Of a DNA stretch of 45,292 bases, positions 24,883 to 33,304 are shown one piece after another. The notes under the pieces are model-generated. The model saw nothing but the letters and a program-made list of their open reading frames with translations. It was not told the DNA's origin and searched no databases. Numbering within the stretch: the first letter of the stretch is position 1; every line of letters starts with the position of its first letter. This DNA comes from Bacteroidales bacterium. Its GTDB lineage: Bacteria > Bacteroidota > Bacteroidia > Bacteroidales > UBA932. Location of the stretch: contig SFMU01000009.1 in the NCBI GenBank assembly GCA_004552965.1, positions 1-45,292 of the forward strand, written 5' to 3'. A program made the translations under genes and the position numbers.

Positions 24883-27636
24883 CTATTTGTCGAGATCGAG
24901 GATCCTGATGTTCCTGAGCTTCAGGCCTTCGCCGTGACCACAGAAGGAAACATAGCCCTTCTTGTTGAACATTCCCGGATGGTTCCTGTGGTCCACGGTA
25001 TAAGGATTCTTGTCGCTTCCGTCAGGAGCCACATTGTGACCCTTGCAGGCCTTGCGGATGTCCCCGTCCACTATGACTTCACCGTTGACAGTCACCTTGA
25101 TCCGGTCGCCTTCCACACGGATTTCCTCAGTGCTCCACTCTCCGAGAGGCTTGTGGACAAGTCTCTTGGCCGGAATGACACCATAGACCGAACCGTGCAC
25201 CTGGTACTCCCGAAGCCAGCCGGCATAGATTTCGGCATCATGGTCCAGAATCTGGCATTCGCACATTCCGTCGTACGCAGCATCGACTCCCATCGGGGTT
25301 CTGATGCCCACACCGTTGTTCACTCCCGGACGGAGGAAGCAGAATTCAAACCTGAGCACGAAGTTGCGGTACTCGTCAAGGGTGTAGAGATTGCCTGTGC
25401 TGCCGTAGTTGGCCGAGACATAGATGGCCCCGTTCATAGGAATATACCCATCCTTATCTCCCTGGAACTTGTCGAGATCCGTACCGTCGAAGAGCATTTC
25501 GAAGCCCTGCTTCTTCTCTTCCGGTGTAAGCTGGGATACCGGGGACGGCTTTGCTTCACCGAGCACATTCTCTATCTCCTTCACTGCGTACTCATCGTCT
25601 GCAAGTCCTCTTGCAGTGTAGGCTTCCACAGCCTTGGAAAGATAGTTCGTGAGGGTACCGTAGTCAAGTTCTTCCCTGGTGACCGAGGCAATCTTCCTGA
25701 CTGCATCGGCGGCTGTCATCCTGAGGTCAGAATCATCGAGGTACCTGCCGGCAAGATTGAAGGCCTTCATGGTAGGAAGGGCACCCACCTTGGCAAGGAT
25801 AGCCTTCTTCACATCGGCATCTTCAGCGAGGCCGAGGGCTTCGGCATATTTCCCTACCTTCTTGTCCGGATCGCTCTCGAAGAGGGCTACAAGACCGGAG
25901 AAGGCACCTACAGCCTTGTTCCTGAACTCAGGGTATTTCTTTGCGATGTCCATCAGGACAGGTGCGGCGCCGTAGTTGCGGACTGCAGCGAGGGCATCCA
26001 GCACATTCTCTTCCGGATTCCGGGTGAAAGCCTCGGAGAGTGTCTTCACGGCAGCATCTGATCCGGTAGAGGAAAGGACCTTGAAGAAATTGGAAGGTGC
26101 GGAGGCGTTCTCCATCAGAGAGGAGACCCTGACTCCCTGCTCATCGGCCGAGAGTGTGCTTATGGCTGCACCGAGGGCCTTTGAATATTGCTCCCTGCTC
26201 TCTTCACTGGCGGCTTTGTCCAGAAGGGCGGCAACCTTGTCTATGTCAGAGGCGGTGACTACTCCCGGAAGGGCAGACCTGCAGAGGGCGGCGACAGCAT
26301 TGTCGGAAGATTCGGCCAATTTGAATATCTCAGGAGAGAGGGCGGTCAGCCTTCTGCCGCTGATGAGGTTCACAATCGGGGCAAGGGCTGAAGCATCATC
26401 GGCAGGACAGTTCCTGAGGGCTCCGGCTGTAGCCTCGAGGATGTCTCCGTTGAAGGCTTTGAGAGCCTTGGCGGCTTGGGAGGCATTCGGTCCGACAAGC
26501 TGTGAAGCGAGGGCTGCAAGACAATCCTCTCCACCAAGCCTGGCTGCGGCCACAATCGCCTCGGAAGCGCAGGAAGGGTCTGCCACAGCGGAAGAGACGA
26601 TCTGGGACGCCGTGTGGACGGCATTGCTTCCGAACCAGTTGATGGCATCTGCCTTGACTTCGGCCGGATACTTGGCGAAGCCTTCCTGAAGGAGGGTGGC
26701 CACTGCTTCTTTCCCGGCCACTTCGGCAGCTCCGTCAAGAACGGCATTTCTGAACTGTACGTCGGTGCTCTTGAGGGCGGATGCAAGGGTCTTGAGGGCC
26801 TTTGCCGGATTGTTCTTCATCTGTGCAAGGGCTCCGGCAGACTTGTAGGCGGACACATCGGAGGCCAGAAGGGTCTTGGCGGCTTTTGCGACAGCCTTGT
26901 CGTTCCCGCCCCGGGCAAGTCTCACGGCAAGGGAAGCATAGTCTGAGATGCTTTTTGAAGAGAGGGTCTCAAGGGATGCGGCAGAACCGACACCTGCAAG
27001 GGCAGAACATATTGCATCCAGCTCATAACCCTGGGAAGAAGCGGCCCACTCCAGCAGGACAGGTTCCGCGCAGGAGAGTCCTTTTCTTGCGACTGCATCG
27101 GCGAGGAGGCTTCTGTCCACTCCGGTTCCCTTGACCAGATCAAGGATCGCTGATTCGGAGCCCTGGATGGCCACCAGTGTCCCGACAGCGACGGGAGCAA
27201 GATCGGGATCCTTTGCAAGTTCCTTGATGAAAGGCACTTCCGCAAGGGTAGCCAGAGGCTTGAGCTGCATCAGAAGGAAACTCTTGTTGGTCTTGTCGGC
27301 TGTTGCCTTGACGGCCTCGACGAAGCCCTGGCAGACTGCAGACCGCACCGACGGATTGGCTGAAGCATAGCTGGACAGGCCTGTGAGGGCATATTCATAC
27401 ACATTGTTCCTGACACCTGGTCCGGCAGGCTTCAGCATTGATGCCACCTTGACGACGGATGATGGTGCGGCGGAAGCGAGATCGGCCATCTGGACGGCCT
27501 GGGTGGAGGCGTCGGCTGCCGGCATGGCGGCAAGGACGTCAGCCACAATCGTTTCAGCGGTTCTCTGTCGCGCATCCTGGGCGATGATTGTCAGGGAGAG
27601 GGACAGGGCGAGTATTGACAGGATAAACTTTTTCAT
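24883..27636 (-). CDS. HEAT-like repeat protein with C-terminal 3-keto-disaccharide hydrolase (DUF1080) domain
   Basis: About 917 residues from the ATG at 27636, chosen because it gives a signal peptide (MKKFILSILALSLSLTIIAQ); an upstream ATG at 27675 overlaps the preceding gene. Residues ~20-690 are Ala/Leu-rich helical pairs resembling HEAT repeats. Residues ~700-917 form a DUF1080 beta-sandwich (LTPEEKKQGFEMLFDGTDLDKF, NFVLRFEFCFLRPGVNNGVGIR, CECQILDHDA, GEWSTEEIRVEGDRIKVTVNG, GYVSFCGHGEGLKLRNIRI). DUF1080 proteins are now linked to cleavage of 3-keto-glycosides. Its upstream neighbour is a Gfo/Idh/MocA oxidoreductase that could make the 3-keto sugar. The repeat region could be a scaffold for binding a glycan or a partner. 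Confidence 0.88.
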   Translation of the reverse strand: MKKFILSILALSLSLTIIAQDARQRTAETIVADVLAAMPAADASTQAVQMADLASAAPSSVVKVASMLKPAGPGVRNNVYEYALTGLSSYASANPSVRSAVCQGFVEAVKATADKTNKSFLLMQLKPLATLAEVPFIKELAKDPDLAPVAVGTLVAIQGSESAILDLVKGTGVDRSLLADAVARKGLSCAEPVLLEWAASSQGYELDAICSALAGVGSAASLETLSSKSISDYASLAVRLARGGNDKAVAKAAKTLLASDVSAYKSAGALAQMKNNPAKALKTLASALKSTDVQFRNAVLDGAAEVAGKEAVATLLQEGFAKYPAEVKADAINWFGSNAVHTASQIVSSAVADPSCASEAIVAAARLGGEDCLAALASQLVGPNASQAAKALKAFNGDILEATAGALRNCPADDASALAPIVNLISGRRLTALSPEIFKLAESSDNAVAALCRSALPGVVTASDIDKVAALLDKAASEESREQYSKALGAAISTLSADEQGVRVSSLMENASAPSNFFKVLSSTGSDAAVKTLSEAFTRNPEENVLDALAAVRNYGAAPVLMDIAKKYPEFRNKAVGAFSGLVALFESDPDKKVGKYAEALGLAEDADVKKAILAKVGALPTMKAFNLAGRYLDDSDLRMTAADAVRKIASVTREELDYGTLTNYLSKAVEAYTARGLADDEYAVKEIENVLGEAKPSPVSQLTPEEKKQGFEMLFDGTDLDKFQGDKDGYIPMNGAIYVSANYGSTGNLYTLDEYRNFVLRFEFCFLRPGVNNGVGIRTPMGVDAAYDGMCECQILDHDAEIYAGWLREYQVHGSVYGVIPAKRLVHKPLGEWSTEEIRVEGDRIKVTVNGEVIVDGDIRKACKGHNVAPDGSDKNPYTVDHRNHPGMFNKKGYVSFCGHGEGLKLRNIRILDLDK

Positions 27637-27653
27637 ATTCAGCAGGCTTTTAC

Positions 27654-28961
27654 TTAAAGAATCATTGAACCCCAAGGGGCGCGCATCGGCTGGTTGATGA
27701 GTTCATTCGCGGCATCATCGCCGATGAAGACCTGACGTTCCGGATCGAAATGGAGTGTCCTTCCGAGCCTGAGGGCACAGGAGCCGAGATTGACAATCGT
27801 ACAGCTGTGATGGCCGTTTTCCTCGGCAAGAGCGAACTTCTGGCGGGTCCTGACGCATTCAAGGAAATCGGTGTTGCGCGGTTCCGGATCAGGCTGGGCG
27901 TTGATGATGTCCATGACATTCGGGATGGTGCACTCGAAGCCTTTGTAGACCTTGCCGAGAGGGCCCTCGATGTAAGGGACCTTTCCCTGGCTTTCGAAGC
28001 CTTCGCCTTCGAGAATGATCTTGCAGCCGTCTGAATATGTGTAGGTGATGCTCCGCCATATTCCGACAGCATCAGGATGCTGTGCCGGAGCGTCCACCTC
28101 GACCTTCACAGGGAAGGTGTCATCTTTTCCGAGAATATACTGGACCGGGTCGATGTAGTGCTGTCCCATGTCTCCCAGGCCTCCCGATTCGTAGTCCCAG
28201 TAGCCACGGAAGTTCTGGTGCACACGATGAGGATGGTATGGCTTGTAAGGAGCCGGGCCGAGCCACATGTCGTAGTCGAGTTCCTTCGGAACAGGCTGAG
28301 GTTCGAGGTTCTCCTTGCCGGTCCAGTAGAATTTCCATGTGAAGCCAGTGGCTCCCGAGATCCTGACGGTGAGAGGCCAGCCGAGAACTCCGCTGTCCAC
28401 GAGTTTCTTCAGAGGCTCGACAGTGGTTCCAAGACCGTAGAAGGTGTCCTTGAAGCGGAACCAGGTGTCCAGTCGGAATATTCTTCCGTATTTCCTGACT
28501 GCATCGACAACCTTCTGGCCTTCCCCGATGGTTCTGGTCATAGGTTTCTCGCAGAAAATGTCCTTTCCGGCCTTGCAGGCTTCCACTGCCATGATTCCAT
28601 GCCAGTGTGAAGGGGTTGCGATGTGGACGATGTCCACGTTCGGATCATGCACAAGGTCGCGCCAGTCATCATAGGCCTGAAGTTTTTCGCCGAACTTCTG
28701 TTCTCCTGTGCGGAGAGCATTGTCCAGATGGTTCCGGTCCACATCACAGACAGAAACGAGGCGGCATTTGTCGTCACTGACGAAATGCAATCCGGACATG
28801 CCGATCCCTCCGGTACCGATGATACCTCTGGTCAGCTGGTCACTCGGAGCCACATAGCTCTTGTCCCCACCCATGGCTCCGAACACCTTTCTGGGCAGAA
28901 TTGTGAAGAGCGCCACTCCGGCAGCGGACTTCTTGATGAAAGATCTTCTTGATTCATTCAT
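27654..28961 (-). CDS. Gfo/Idh/MocA family oxidoreductase with Tat signal
   Basis: About 435 residues from the ATG at 28961, which starts a twin-arginine signal (MNESRRSFIKKSAAGVALF); a longer frame to 29087 adds no useful sequence. The Rossmann fold is clear (RGIIGTGGIGMSGLHFV, VSVCDVD), as is the EKPMTRTIGEG motif with the catalytic Lys. The C-terminal domain has the GGLGDMGQHYIDPVQYILG segment of secreted family members. Tat export with a bound NAD(P) is usual for this group in Bacteroidota. Together with the DUF1080 protein 17 bases downstream it matches the oxidise-then-cleave route for glycosides studied in Bacteroides thetaiotaomicron. The sugar substrate is unknown. Confidence 0.93.
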   Translation of the reverse strand: MNESRRSFIKKSAAGVALFTILPRKVFGAMGGDKSYVAPSDQLTRGIIGTGGIGMSGLHFVSDDKCRLVSVCDVDRNHLDNALRTGEQKFGEKLQAYDDWRDLVHDPNVDIVHIATPSHWHGIMAVEACKAGKDIFCEKPMTRTIGEGQKVVDAVRKYGRIFRLDTWFRFKDTFYGLGTTVEPLKKLVDSGVLGWPLTVRISGATGFTWKFYWTGKENLEPQPVPKELDYDMWLGPAPYKPYHPHRVHQNFRGYWDYESGGLGDMGQHYIDPVQYILGKDDTFPVKVEVDAPAQHPDAVGIWRSITYTYSDGCKIILEGEGFESQGKVPYIEGPLGKVYKGFECTIPNVMDIINAQPDPEPRNTDFLECVRTRQKFALAEENGHHSCTIVNLGSCALRLGRTLHFDPERQVFIGDDAANELINQPMRAPWGSMIL

Positions 28962-29157
28962 AGCAGTATAGATTTGAATTTCTGTCTTTTGGAACGGCAA
29001 TGACCAAGTACGCCCGATAACGGTATGCATCAGATGCGCAAGGTCTCCTCCAAGGATTACAAAATCATTCAGACTCAAGTTTCGCATTTGCGAAACTCAA
29101 ATCATTCAAATATAGTGAAAATCAATGATAATAATCCTTCAAAGCAGGCGCATTGGC
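28962..29157. other. intergenic spacer upstream of the oxidoreductase gene
   Basis: About 200 bases with no supported gene. It should hold the promoter of the oxidoreductase/DUF1080 pair on the - strand. An AT-rich stretch at 29097-29135 could serve, but no good TTTG/TAnnTTTG pair was identified. Confidence 0.3.
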
Positions 29158-29202
29158 AAAAAAAAGAGAGGGTGACCTGACTTGCTCAAGCCACCCTCTC
29201 AG
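29158..29202 (-). terminator. Rho-independent terminator after rpsC
   Basis: On the - strand GAGAGGGTG pairs with CACCCTCTC around a loop of about 19 bases and is followed by a run of T. It lies 18 bases after the rpsC stop, so the ribosomal operon ends here and does not continue into rplP. Confidence 0.85.
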
Positions 29203-29219
29203 GAATATCTTGCCGGAAA

Positions 29220-30002
29220 TTATTCAGCCTGCCTGTCACCGCGACGCTGGCCACGGCCGGAACGGTTGCCGCGACGATCGCCGCGATCCCTTCCTCCGCG
29301 CTCTCCGCGCTCGCCACGACCGGAACGGTTTGCGCCCTGTGCATTGGCGGCAGATGCAGTGTTAGGAGTAAGATCCTGCTTTCCGTAACGCTCACCGTTG
29401 CAGATCCACACCTTGATACCGAGGGCACCGACCTTGGTCCTTGCGACTGCAAGAGCGTAATCGATGTCTGCACGGAAAGTGTGAAGCGGTGTACGTCCTT
29501 CCTTGTACATCTCGCTGCGGGCCATTTCAGCTCCGCCTACACGGCCGCTGATCTGAATCTTGATGCCCTCTGCACCTACTCTCATGGTAGATGCGACGGC
29601 CATCTTGATTGCCCTCCTGTAAGAAACACGACCCTCGATCTGACGGGCGATGCTGTCAGCAACGATACGTGCATCAACTTCAGGCCTCTTGACCTCGAAG
29701 ATGTTGATCTGAACCTCCTTCTTGGTGACCTTCTTGAGCTCTTCCTTGAGCTTGTCAACTTCTGATCCACCCTTGCCGATGATGAAACCAGGCCTTGCGG
29801 CGTGGATGGTCACGGTGATGAGTTTGAGAGTCCTTTCGATGACAATCTTGGAGAGGCTGGCCTTGGAAAGGCGGTTGGTCAGATACTTGCGGATTTCGAA
29901 ATCCTCAGCGATCTTCTCGGCGTAGTTACCACCACACCAGTTAGAGTCCCAACCACGGGTGATACCGATTCTGTTAGAAATAGGATTTGTTTTCTGTCCC
30001 AT
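29220..30002 (-). CDS. rpsC: 30S ribosomal protein S3
   Basis: 260 residues. The N-terminus (GQKTNPISNRIGITRGWDSNW) is typical of Bacteroidota S3. The KH domain contains the GKGG loop (PGFIIGKGGSEVDKLKEEL), and the C-terminal domain continues as RAIKMAVASTMRVGAEGIKIQ and PLHTFRADIDYALAVARTKVG. After about residue 212 comes a ~48-residue tail made almost wholly of Arg, Gly, Asp and Asn with RGER, RGGR and RGDR units. S3 binds 16S rRNA at the mRNA entry and has helicase activity there. It is the last gene of this operon; rplP, which normally follows, is absent. Confidence 0.98.
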   Translation of the reverse strand: MGQKTNPISNRIGITRGWDSNWCGGNYAEKIAEDFEIRKYLTNRLSKASLSKIVIERTLKLITVTIHAARPGFIIGKGGSEVDKLKEELKKVTKKEVQINIFEVKRPEVDARIVADSIARQIEGRVSYRRAIKMAVASTMRVGAEGIKIQISGRVGGAEMARSEMYKEGRTPLHTFRADIDYALAVARTKVGALGIKVWICNGERYGKQDLTPNTASAANAQGANRSGRGERGERGGRDRGDRRGNRSGRGQRRGDRQAE

Positions 30003-30004
30003 AA

Positions 30005-30424
30005 TTACTTCTCCTCTGATGCTGTTGGTTTAACGTCGAGAATTACGGTAACGTGGTTTGAACGCTTGCGAATCCTGCCGGCGAGGCCCCGAGGGCAAGG
30101 GCGGATCCTCTTGATGGTACGACCTTCGTTAACCATTATTGTCTTTACATAGACATTACCGTTGTCAAGCTCCTTGCTCTGATCCGGATTCTTGGCTTCC
30201 CAGTTGGCGATTGCGCTGCGGAGAAGTTTCTCGAGGCGGATAGAAGGCTGCTTCTTCGAGAAGTGAAGAAGATCGAGCGCACGGTTTACCTCCACACCTC
30301 TCACGGTGTCAGCGACAAGGCGCATCTTGCGCGGAGATGTAGGCACATCGTTGAGCTTGGCAATTGCTATGCTCTTCCTGGCTTCCTTAAGCCTGTCGGC
30401 CATGTGTGTTTTACGTGATCCCAT
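30005..30424 (-). CDS. rplV: 50S ribosomal protein L22
   Basis: 139 residues. It binds 23S rRNA and lines the peptide exit tunnel. The conserved core reads NDVPTSPRKMRLVADTVRGVEVNRALDLLHF, and the tunnel hairpin lies in the C-terminal region (RTIKRIRPCPRGLAGRIRKRSNHVTVIL). The ATG at 30424 (MGSRKTHMADRL) agrees with the usual Bacteroidales start MGxRK. It is 2 bases from rpsC. Confidence 0.98.
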   Translation of the reverse strand: MGSRKTHMADRLKEARKSIAIAKLNDVPTSPRKMRLVADTVRGVEVNRALDLLHFSKKQPSIRLEKLLRSAIANWEAKNPDQSKELDNGNVYVKTIMVNEGRTIKRIRPCPRGLAGRIRKRSNHVTVILDVKPTASEEK

Positions 30425-30443
30425 AATTGATCTTCTTATTTAA

Positions 30444-30716
30444 TTACTTCTTATTATTGCCCGAATGGCCTTTGAATGTTCTTGTAGGGGCAAACTCGCC
30501 AAGCTTGTGACCAACCATGTTTTCAGTAACATAAACAGGAATGAACTTGTTTCCATTATGAACTGCAATAGTGTGGCCTACGAAGTCTGGAGAGATCATG
30601 CTGGCGCGGGACCAGGTCTTTACGACCTCCTTCTTCTTGCTACCATCATTCATAGCAAGAATTCTCTTTTCCAGGGCTTCCTGGATGTATGGACCTTTTC
30701 TTAATGAACGACTCAT
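30444..30716 (-). CDS. rpsS: 30S ribosomal protein S19
   Basis: 90 residues, full length. The family signature is clear: SRSLRKGPYIQEALEKRI at the N-terminus, then KTWSRASMISPDFVGHTIAVHNG and VGHKLGEFAPTRTFKGH. It binds the 16S rRNA head. It lies between rplB and rplV, 19 bases from each. Confidence 0.98.
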   Translation of the reverse strand: MSRSLRKGPYIQEALEKRILAMNDGSKKKEVVKTWSRASMISPDFVGHTIAVHNGNKFIPVYVTENMVGHKLGEFAPTRTFKGHSGNNKK

Positions 30717-30735
30717 AATCTTAAATTCCGTTTAA

Positions 30736-31563
30736 TTACTTCTTCTTTCTTCTTTCGATGATGAACCTGTTGGAAGTAGCTTTAGGATTACGTGTCTTGT
30801 ATCCCTTTGCAGGAAGTCCCTTACGCGAACGTGGATGACCTCCGGAAGCACGTCCTTCACCACCACCCATCGGGTGATCGACAGGGTTCATGACGACACC
30901 ACGGTTGTGAGGCCTGCGGCCGAGCCAGCGGCGACGGCCTGCCTTTCCGTGTGATTCAAGATTATGATCTGCATTAGATACTGTACCTACAACGGCGCGG
31001 CAGGCTGTAAGGACCATTCTGGTCTCACCCGAAGGGAGACGGAGGATGGCGTAGTTGCCTTCACGAGCGGCAAGCTGCGCGAAGGTACCTGCAGAACGTG
31101 CCATGGCGGCACCCTGGCCAGGGCGGAGTTCGATGTTGTGTACGAGAGTACCTACAGGGATCTCTGCGAGAGGGAGGCAGTTGCCAAGATCCGGTGAAAC
31201 ACCGTGACCTGACTCGATAACCTGACCTACCTTGATTCCGGCAGGGGCGATGATGTATCTCTTTTCGCCGTCAGCATATTCGACAAGGGAAATGCGGGCG
31301 CTGCGGTTCGGGTCGTACTCGACTGTGAGAACGGTAGCCTTGACATTGTCCTTGTTGCGGAGGAAGTCGATGACACGGTACATTTTCTTGTGACCGCCAC
31401 CGATGTAACGCATGGTCATCTGACCGGTGTTGTTTCGGCCTCCGGTTCTCTTGAGAGGCTCCAACAATGCCTTGTGAGGTCTTTTTGCAGTGATTTCATC
31501 GAAAGCACTGATCGCCATGTTCCTGGTACCAGGAGTCATCGGCTTGAATTTCCTAATTGCCAT
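30736..31563 (-). CDS. rplB: 50S ribosomal protein L2
   Basis: 275 residues. It is a core 23S rRNA binder near the peptidyl-transferase centre. Diagnostic stretches are GRNNTGQMTMRYIGGGHKK, VEYDPNRSARISLVEYADGEK, and near the C-terminus the conserved VVMNPVDHPMGGGEGRASGG, which holds the functionally important His. Standard length and order in the operon, 14 bases after rplW. Confidence 0.98.
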   Translation of the reverse strand: MAIRKFKPMTPGTRNMAISAFDEITAKRPHKALLEPLKRTGGRNNTGQMTMRYIGGGHKKMYRVIDFLRNKDNVKATVLTVEYDPNRSARISLVEYADGEKRYIIAPAGIKVGQVIESGHGVSPDLGNCLPLAEIPVGTLVHNIELRPGQGAAMARSAGTFAQLAAREGNYAILRLPSGETRMVLTACRAVVGTVSNADHNLESHGKAGRRRWLGRRPHNRGVVMNPVDHPMGGGEGRASGGHPRSRKGLPAKGYKTRNPKATSNRFIIERRKKK

Positions 31564-31577
31564 TGTCTTTGCCCTCC

Positions 31578-31868
31578 TTAAATGTTACTGTAGAAATCGA
31601 TCTTGTCATCACCTGCAAGAGTGACATAAGCCTTCTTGAAGTGATTCATGCGACCACGGAGAATGCCCGACTTGCTGTAGCGGGACTTTCTCTTTCCGTG
31701 ATAGTTGACAGTGTTGACATCAGTGACAGACACATTATAGAACTGCTCTACGGCAGCCTTGATCTGAAGTTTGTTGGCAGCACGGTCAACGATGAAGCCG
31801 TAACGGTTGTACTTCTCAGTCTCAGCCGTAAGCTTCTCAGTTACGATTGGCTTGATTAAAATTCCCAT
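31578..31868 (-). CDS. rplW: 50S ribosomal protein L23
   Basis: 96 residues. The start MGILIKPIVTEKLT and the segment NKLQIKAAVEQFYNVSVTDVNT are typical of L23, which sits at the tunnel exit and docks trigger factor and SRP. It lies 14 bases after rplD. Confidence 0.97.
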   Translation of the reverse strand: MGILIKPIVTEKLTAETEKYNRYGFIVDRAANKLQIKAAVEQFYNVSVTDVNTVNYHGKRKSRYSKSGILRGRMNHFKKAYVTLAGDDKIDFYSNI

Positions 31869-31882
31869 CTTCTTTGCTCTTT

Positions 31883-32512
31883 TTAACGGTTGGCTCTCTC
31901 AGAGAGAACGTCCTGTACACCGTCCATGATCACCATCGAGTTGGCGTTCATGATAGCATAAGTGTTAAGCTCGTTGACAGTGATGACGTTGACCTCAGGG
32001 AGGTTACGTGATGAAAGGTAAATGTTGGTGGAATTCTCCGGAAGGACGAAGAGGACCTTTCTGTCACCGGCCTTGACGGCCTTGATGATGTTGAGGAACT
32101 CCTTGGTCTTCGGAGCGTCCATTGCAAACGGCTCGACGAAAACGATTGCGTTTTCCTGTGCCTTGTAAGAAAGAGCTGAGAAGCGGGCGAGAGCCTTCTG
32201 CTTCTTGTTCAGCTTTGTCCTGTAGAGACGTGGCTTAGGACCGAATACACGGCCACCGCCGACGAAGATGTTGGCCTTCAAGCTACCGTGACGTGCGCCA
32301 CCGCCGCCCTTCTGGCGACCGAGCTTCTTGGTTGAATGTGCGATTTCGCTGCGATCCTTGGTCTTTGCAGTACCCTGACGCTGGTTGGCGAGATACTGTA
32401 CGACATCAAGATAGATAGCGTGGTCATTCGGCTCGATGCCGAATACCTTCTCATCAAGAACAACCTTCTTTCCGGACTCAGATCCGTCAATTTTCAATAC
32501 TGGCAATTCCAT
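31883..32512 (-). CDS. rplD: 50S ribosomal protein L4
   Basis: 209 residues. The family motif is RQGTAKTKDRSEIAHSTKKLG followed by GRQKGGGGARHGSLKANIFVGGGRVFGPKPR, the loop that reaches into the exit tunnel. L4 represses its own operon in some bacteria; nothing here shows whether it does so in this one. It starts 2 bases after rplC. Confidence 0.98.
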   Translation of the reverse strand: MELPVLKIDGSESGKKVVLDEKVFGIEPNDHAIYLDVVQYLANQRQGTAKTKDRSEIAHSTKKLGRQKGGGGARHGSLKANIFVGGGRVFGPKPRLYRTKLNKKQKALARFSALSYKAQENAIVFVEPFAMDAPKTKEFLNIIKAVKAGDRKVLFVLPENSTNIYLSSRNLPEVNVITVNELNTYAIMNANSMVIMDGVQDVLSERANR

Positions 32513-32514
32513 AG

Positions 32515-33138
32515 CTAAAACTCCAATGTTACGTATGAACCCTTGGCTCCGGGAACGGAACCCTTGATGACAAGAAGATTGTTTTCAGGAATAACCTTGA
32601 CAACCTCGAGGTTGAAGACTTTCACCCTTGCGTTACCCATGTGACCGCCCATACGCATTCCAGGGAATACGCGTGAAGGCCATGAAGATGCACCGAGCGA
32701 ACCAGGCTTGCGAAGTCTGTTGTGCTGACCGTGGGTGGCTCCACCGACACCGGCGAAGTGATAACGGTGTACAACACCCTGGAAGCCCCTACCTTTGGAA
32801 GTACCGACAACATCTACGAACTTGACGTCATTCATGACGTTCTCGACAGAGATGGTGTCTCCGAGCTTGATCTCTCCCGGGAAGTCTGCCGGAAATTCGA
32901 CAAGCTTGCGCTTAGGAGTGGTTCCTGCCTTTTTGAAATGCCCCTGAAGAGGCGCGCTGGCGTGTATTTCCTTGATTTCGTCATAGGCAAGCTGTACAGC
33001 GGCATAACCATCTTTTTCAACTGTACGGATTTGCGTGACAACACACGGACCAGCCTCGATGACAGTGCATGGAATGTTCTTTCCATCAGCACTGAAAACG
33101 GAAGTCATTCCGATTTTCTTTCCAATTAATCCAGGCAT
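32515..33138 (-). CDS. rplC: 50S ribosomal protein L3
   Basis: 207 residues. MPGLIGKKIGMTSVFSADGK at the N-terminus and RGFQGVVHRYHFAGVGGATHGQHN with PGMRMGGHMGN in the body are diagnostic. L3 is an early 50S assembly protein. It is the first gene of this operon, with a promoter 61 bases upstream; rpsJ, which usually precedes it, is missing. Confidence 0.98.
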   Translation of the reverse strand: MPGLIGKKIGMTSVFSADGKNIPCTVIEAGPCVVTQIRTVEKDGYAAVQLAYDEIKEIHASAPLQGHFKKAGTTPKRKLVEFPADFPGEIKLGDTISVENVMNDVKFVDVVGTSKGRGFQGVVHRYHFAGVGGATHGQHNRLRKPGSLGASSWPSRVFPGMRMGGHMGNARVKVFNLEVVKVIPENNLLVIKGSVPGAKGSYVTLEF

Positions 33139-33198
33139 TGGTTTGATTAATTAATTATAAGTAAATAATTTACGTTACTCCGCATTATTTTGCGGGCT

Positions 33199-33230
33199 GC
33201 AAATATACGGATTATTTTTCAATTAACAAA
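33199..33230 (-). promoter_or_regulatory. promoter of the rplC-rpsC operon
   Basis: On the - strand TTTG (33230-33227), a 19-base spacer, then TATATTTGC (33207-33199): a perfect Bacteroidota consensus. The transcript would have a leader of about 55-60 bases that includes a small CCGCA/TGCGG hairpin just after the start. Confidence 0.85.
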
Positions 33231-33271
33231 GTTTTCCACAGGCTGACTTCCTTATAATCAAAGAGAAATGT

Positions 33272-33280
33272 TATATTTGC
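33272..33280 (+). promoter_or_regulatory. promoter -7 element of cdaA
   Basis: TATATTTGC matches TAnnTTTG and lies 24 bases before the cdaA ATG. It is divergent from the ribosomal promoter about 65 bases away. No clear -33 element is seen. Confidence 0.6.
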
Positions 33281-33304
33281 ATTCGGAAAACCGCTTTGAC
33301 TGCA

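Noticed and set aside
24850..26061. 403-codon open frame on the + strand
   Set aside because: Antisense to the DUF1080 domain and repeat region; composition is that of a shadow frame.
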